64,000 nucleotides of DNA from Gelatoporia subvermispora B (lineage: Eukaryota > Basidiomycota > Agaricomycetes > Polyporales > Gelatoporiaceae). This document shows, piece by piece, positions 61,275 to 64,000 of the stretch (positions are counted from its first letter, which is position 1; each line of letters opens with the position of its first letter). The DNA is taken from NCBI GenBank assembly GCA_000320605.2, contig KB445820.1, positions 203,737 through 267,736 on the forward strand, in the 5' to 3' direction. The position numbers and the translations under genes are program-made. The notes below the pieces were generated by a model that made no database searches, was not told the origin of the DNA, and saw nothing but the letters and a program-made list of their open reading frames with translations.

Positions 61275-62410
61275 CGTGGGGTGAGAAACAGGCGACTTGA
61301 GAGGGTGTTGCAGAGCAGGATGATGCCATACCTGGGAGTATTTATGCTGCTTGGGCTGCAGTCGGAACCGAAGGTAGTCATCTGGAGCGGATGGTTTTTT
61401 GCGATGCCGAAGGGAGTTTAAAGGCTTGCATCAGATATATGATCAGATAGCAGCAATTCACACATACCAAAAGCTCCACAGCGGTCCGAATTGATGTTAA
61501 TATCACCGAATATATATCTCAAAGGAATCATAACTTACCTGCGAACTCCGTGGTGCTCAATTTGGCAGGTTGAGTTCGAAAATACAGCGTCCCGAGAACA
61601 GGAGGCTCGTCCTAATGCGAGTCAAGGAGGTACGTGCCAGCGAGTGATACCGAGCATTTGCGTCTCAGTGAACCACAAATACGAGTCTCTGCGCGTCCCA
61701 CGAGACAGATATCGAACATGAGAGTCACACGACGGCAGGCTGGATGAGTAAGCTGAATGCGACGACTCAGGCCAGGCAGGGGCTTCGACATTTACTAGGT
61801 CCGTAGTCGCCAAGACCAAGCTTGCGATCTCTAAGGATTATTTAGGGTGTGGCTAAGGGAGCAGAAGCCTCGCCGTTTCAGGAATGTCTTGTATCCATCT
61901 TGCGAGTCATATACATCATCGATTTTGCTCGTGGAGCGTACCAACTCCGAACGACGCATCCGCAATCGATGAGCGCTGCACCGTACATGCCGCGTGGTGA
62001 GAACCTCTTGACAGATAAAATCGAGTCACTACTCAGCAAGACGGTTCAATTCCAGCTATCCCAAAGTGGCACCCAGAGATGACTAAGTCGATAGCCGCCT
62101 GCTGGCTCATCAAGAGATCCGAGGTCTTTACTGATTCCGGTGGGAATATAACGACTCGTGCTGGTAAGCGTCCGATTTCTGACGCATATCATAAGCAAAA
62201 TCTCAGAGAACCAGTATGGTACCCAAGATTGGAGTCATTGCGGTTGGAAGCAGCGCAGCCGAGATGCGAGTCCTTGCCCCATTTCCCCGAACAATAGATT
62301 TATGCACCAATGCGGGCGTAGTAAGGCGTCGCTATCAAGACGAAACAGCTCTGGATTTCACACGTAGTCAGGGGGTATACAGACACATTAGTGGACAATC
62401 TGTGGGTCAA
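61275..62410. other. Intergenic region
   Basis: 1.1 kb between two minus-strand genes. Only short ORFs. It should hold the promoter of the Ser-rich gene and the 3' end of the kinase gene. Confidence 0.4.
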
Positions 62411-63344
62411 TTATGGGTCGTCAACGGCTCGCCGCTGTAGAGAGGACTGGTCAATATACTGTAGGCCAAAGAAGTCGATATTACTGACGCGCGCGGGAGC
62501 CACCCATGGCAGGGGTCCCGGCCAATGATTGGGCCGCCAGAATCCTGTCCAAGGATCTTTGCGCCTTCGGAGGTACCATGGTAGTATGGGGAGGTCGGTA
62601 ATACATTCCGTGGCATCTGGGCAATATTTTCGAAAGATGTGGTCCCAATCGTGTAACCAAGGCTCAATTTTCACCAGACATTCGCCCTCCAAGACACCCA
62701 TCCGCACCCTCCTGAGATATTCTTGCGAAGTGTGCCATGGAGCAGCCCCATCCCAGTCGATGACGCTGACCATGCGCAGAGTCTCGTCAACGAGAACGTT
62801 ACGAGGGTATAGGTCGTTATGAGAGATGTCGAGTCGCGCGAGACTCCCCACCAAACGATCGACTTGTTGCAACACCTGTGGCAAAGTCGATAGGTATTGT
62901 CCATGGCATCTAATAAAGGCGTCCAGAGGAAGTGCCCTAACAAATTCCATGAGGATAAAGCTGCAGTTTCCGGAATATCCGTAGTTGTACACAGCGGGAA
63001 CAGGCACGACCGTTCTCGCGAGATTCATGAGAGCGACTGTTTCGTGGATATCTTGTCCGGGAGAAAGAAGTTTGAGAATGTATTTCTTATCGAGCCAAAG
63101 TACAGTGTTCGATATGGTCTTCCGGATGGTTTTGACTTCGGCATATGGCTTGAGAAGAGCAGAATCGACGTAGAAGTCAGAGCTCCGATCGAGCCGGTCG
63201 TCTGGCAGTCCCCCGAACTCGTGTCGGGCAATAGGAGGGGTGGATCGGGAACGCTGATGACAGTCGTCCTTCTCCCTAATATTATAGCATCAGAGATTCG
63301 CTACACAACAAACCGCTCTCTGAAACATACCATTCGTCTAACAT
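62411..63344 (-). CDS. APH-type phosphotransferase (protein-kinase-like fold), intact copy 2
   Basis: Aminoglycoside-phosphotransferase-like small-molecule kinase; substrate unknown. Two exons, 63344-63331 (only MLDE and part of Trp) and 63275-62411; 292 aa. Visible: nucleotide-binding N-lobe (TVLWLDKKYILKLLSPG), hinge (CSFILMEFVRALPLDAF), catalytic loop HNDLYPRNVLVD and metal-binding VIDWDGAAPW. The C-terminal end (SNIDFFGLQYIDQ) differs from copy 1 because the duplicated segment stops near there. In fungi such genes form large, quickly turning-over families. Confidence 0.85.
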
Positions 63345-64000
63345 GATTGAAATGTCCGCGGCAAGTTATTCAGTGATCGAAACGAGGATTTTCTACGGTG
63401 CAGCTTTGACTATGCAGAGTTGACAGCGTGCGGTGTATCTATAAACTAGCTGATAATACTGAGGGAAGCTGCCGAGGTAGATTAGTCTTTGAGAAAGATC
63501 GAAACGGACGCGCCGTCCAAGCAAGGGATGAGGTTCCAAGCGGACATTCTTATGTCAGCTTGGTTTACATACAGACACGACATTCACCCTGTGACCGATA
63601 TCACGCCCTCACGTGAACCATCACGTGTGTGTGACGCGTTACCCCACATGCACGTGCAACGTCAGTTTCCGTTCCATGCGGACATTCTTATTGTTCCTCT
63701 ATTTCTATGTTTTTCTATGTGTTTTGTTCCTCTGCTCACATTTTCTACTGATTCCTGTTCGCTGTTCCCTCGCGGCCTGTTGATCTTGTTTCTTTTTCTT
63801 GGTATTGTGCTTGTTACTTGTTATGTGATCTGTTCCTGTTGGTAGGTTTCATGTTAGGTTGTCGCGTCCGCTAGGATTTTGCAGCACTAGCAATTCGAAG
63901 CGGATTGCCCTGGAAGCGGTTTTTGCCTTGGGTCGGTTCATCAGTTCAGCTCAACCCGCAGGCTGTTGCATAGAAGTAGGCAGTAGTTAACGTTTCGTAT
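63345..64000. other. Window end without a recognised gene
   Basis: The first part (to about 63425) is still inside the duplication shared with 42555-42640. The rest is T-rich on the plus strand (63690-63840) with no supported ORF. Confidence 0.45.

Noticed and set aside
63489..63845. 118-codon plus-strand ORF with a hydrophobic end
   Set aside because: The hydrophobic part comes from a T-rich tract; no start context, splice or homology evidence.

Overview
This window looks like nuclear DNA of a filamentous basidiomycete, most likely an Agaricomycete. The evidence is many short (about 50-70 bp) GT-AG introns, GC-rich coding sequence, and typical families: a CYP51 sterol demethylase, an HSPA12-type Hsp70, ankyrin/MYND proteins, a TRI5-like terpene synthase and an APH-type kinase. 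Exon joins were worked out by eye from splice motifs and frame continuity. For most multi-exon genes the summed exons give a length divisible by three.

Layout. 1-5.2 kb: 3' part of a mitochondrial RNB exoribonuclease, then CYP51 (7 exons). 5.7-7.6 kb (-): an intact ankyrin/SEC-C/MYND gene. 8.7-14 kb (-): a SUN-domain nuclear envelope protein and a proline iminopeptidase with many introns. 15.4-17 kb: a single-pass surface protein. 17.3-20.8 kb: a coiled-coil nuclear protein and a Met/Gly-rich protein, divergent across a 210 bp promoter with a perfect dyad. 21-25.7 kb (-): an HSPA12-like Hsp70 that appears to continue into a roughly 740-residue repetitive tail. 27-35 kb (+): a coiled-coil/SR-like protein, an Rsm1/NIPA-type zinc-finger protein, a BSD2/NDFIP-type membrane adaptor and HEN1.

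35-48 kb is a degraded, duplicated block. It holds one intact ankyrin/SEC-C/MYND gene, two decayed tandem copies and a further fragment, two TIR elements of different families, a nonsense-truncated APH-type kinase, a TAN1 pseudogene fragment and a TRI5-like terpene synthase. 47.5-61.3 kb returns to housekeeping genes: TAN1, the capping protein beta subunit, a divergent G-alpha, a PPIL3-type cyclophilin with repeats nested in a 1.1 kb intron, an S28 serine peptidase and a disordered Ser-rich protein. At 62.4-63.3 kb the intact copy of the APH-type kinase lies in inverted orientation.

Relationships. There is no operon-like organisation. TAN1 (tRNA acetylation), HEN1 (small-RNA methylation) and the RNB nuclease act on RNA; SUN and capping protein belong to nuclear-envelope/actin architecture; BSD2/NDFIP and Rsm1/NIPA suggest ubiquitin or mRNA-export roles. 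The most unusual items are the Hsp70-tail fusion, the birth-and-death cluster of ankyrin/SEC-C/MYND genes, and the nested intron insertion.
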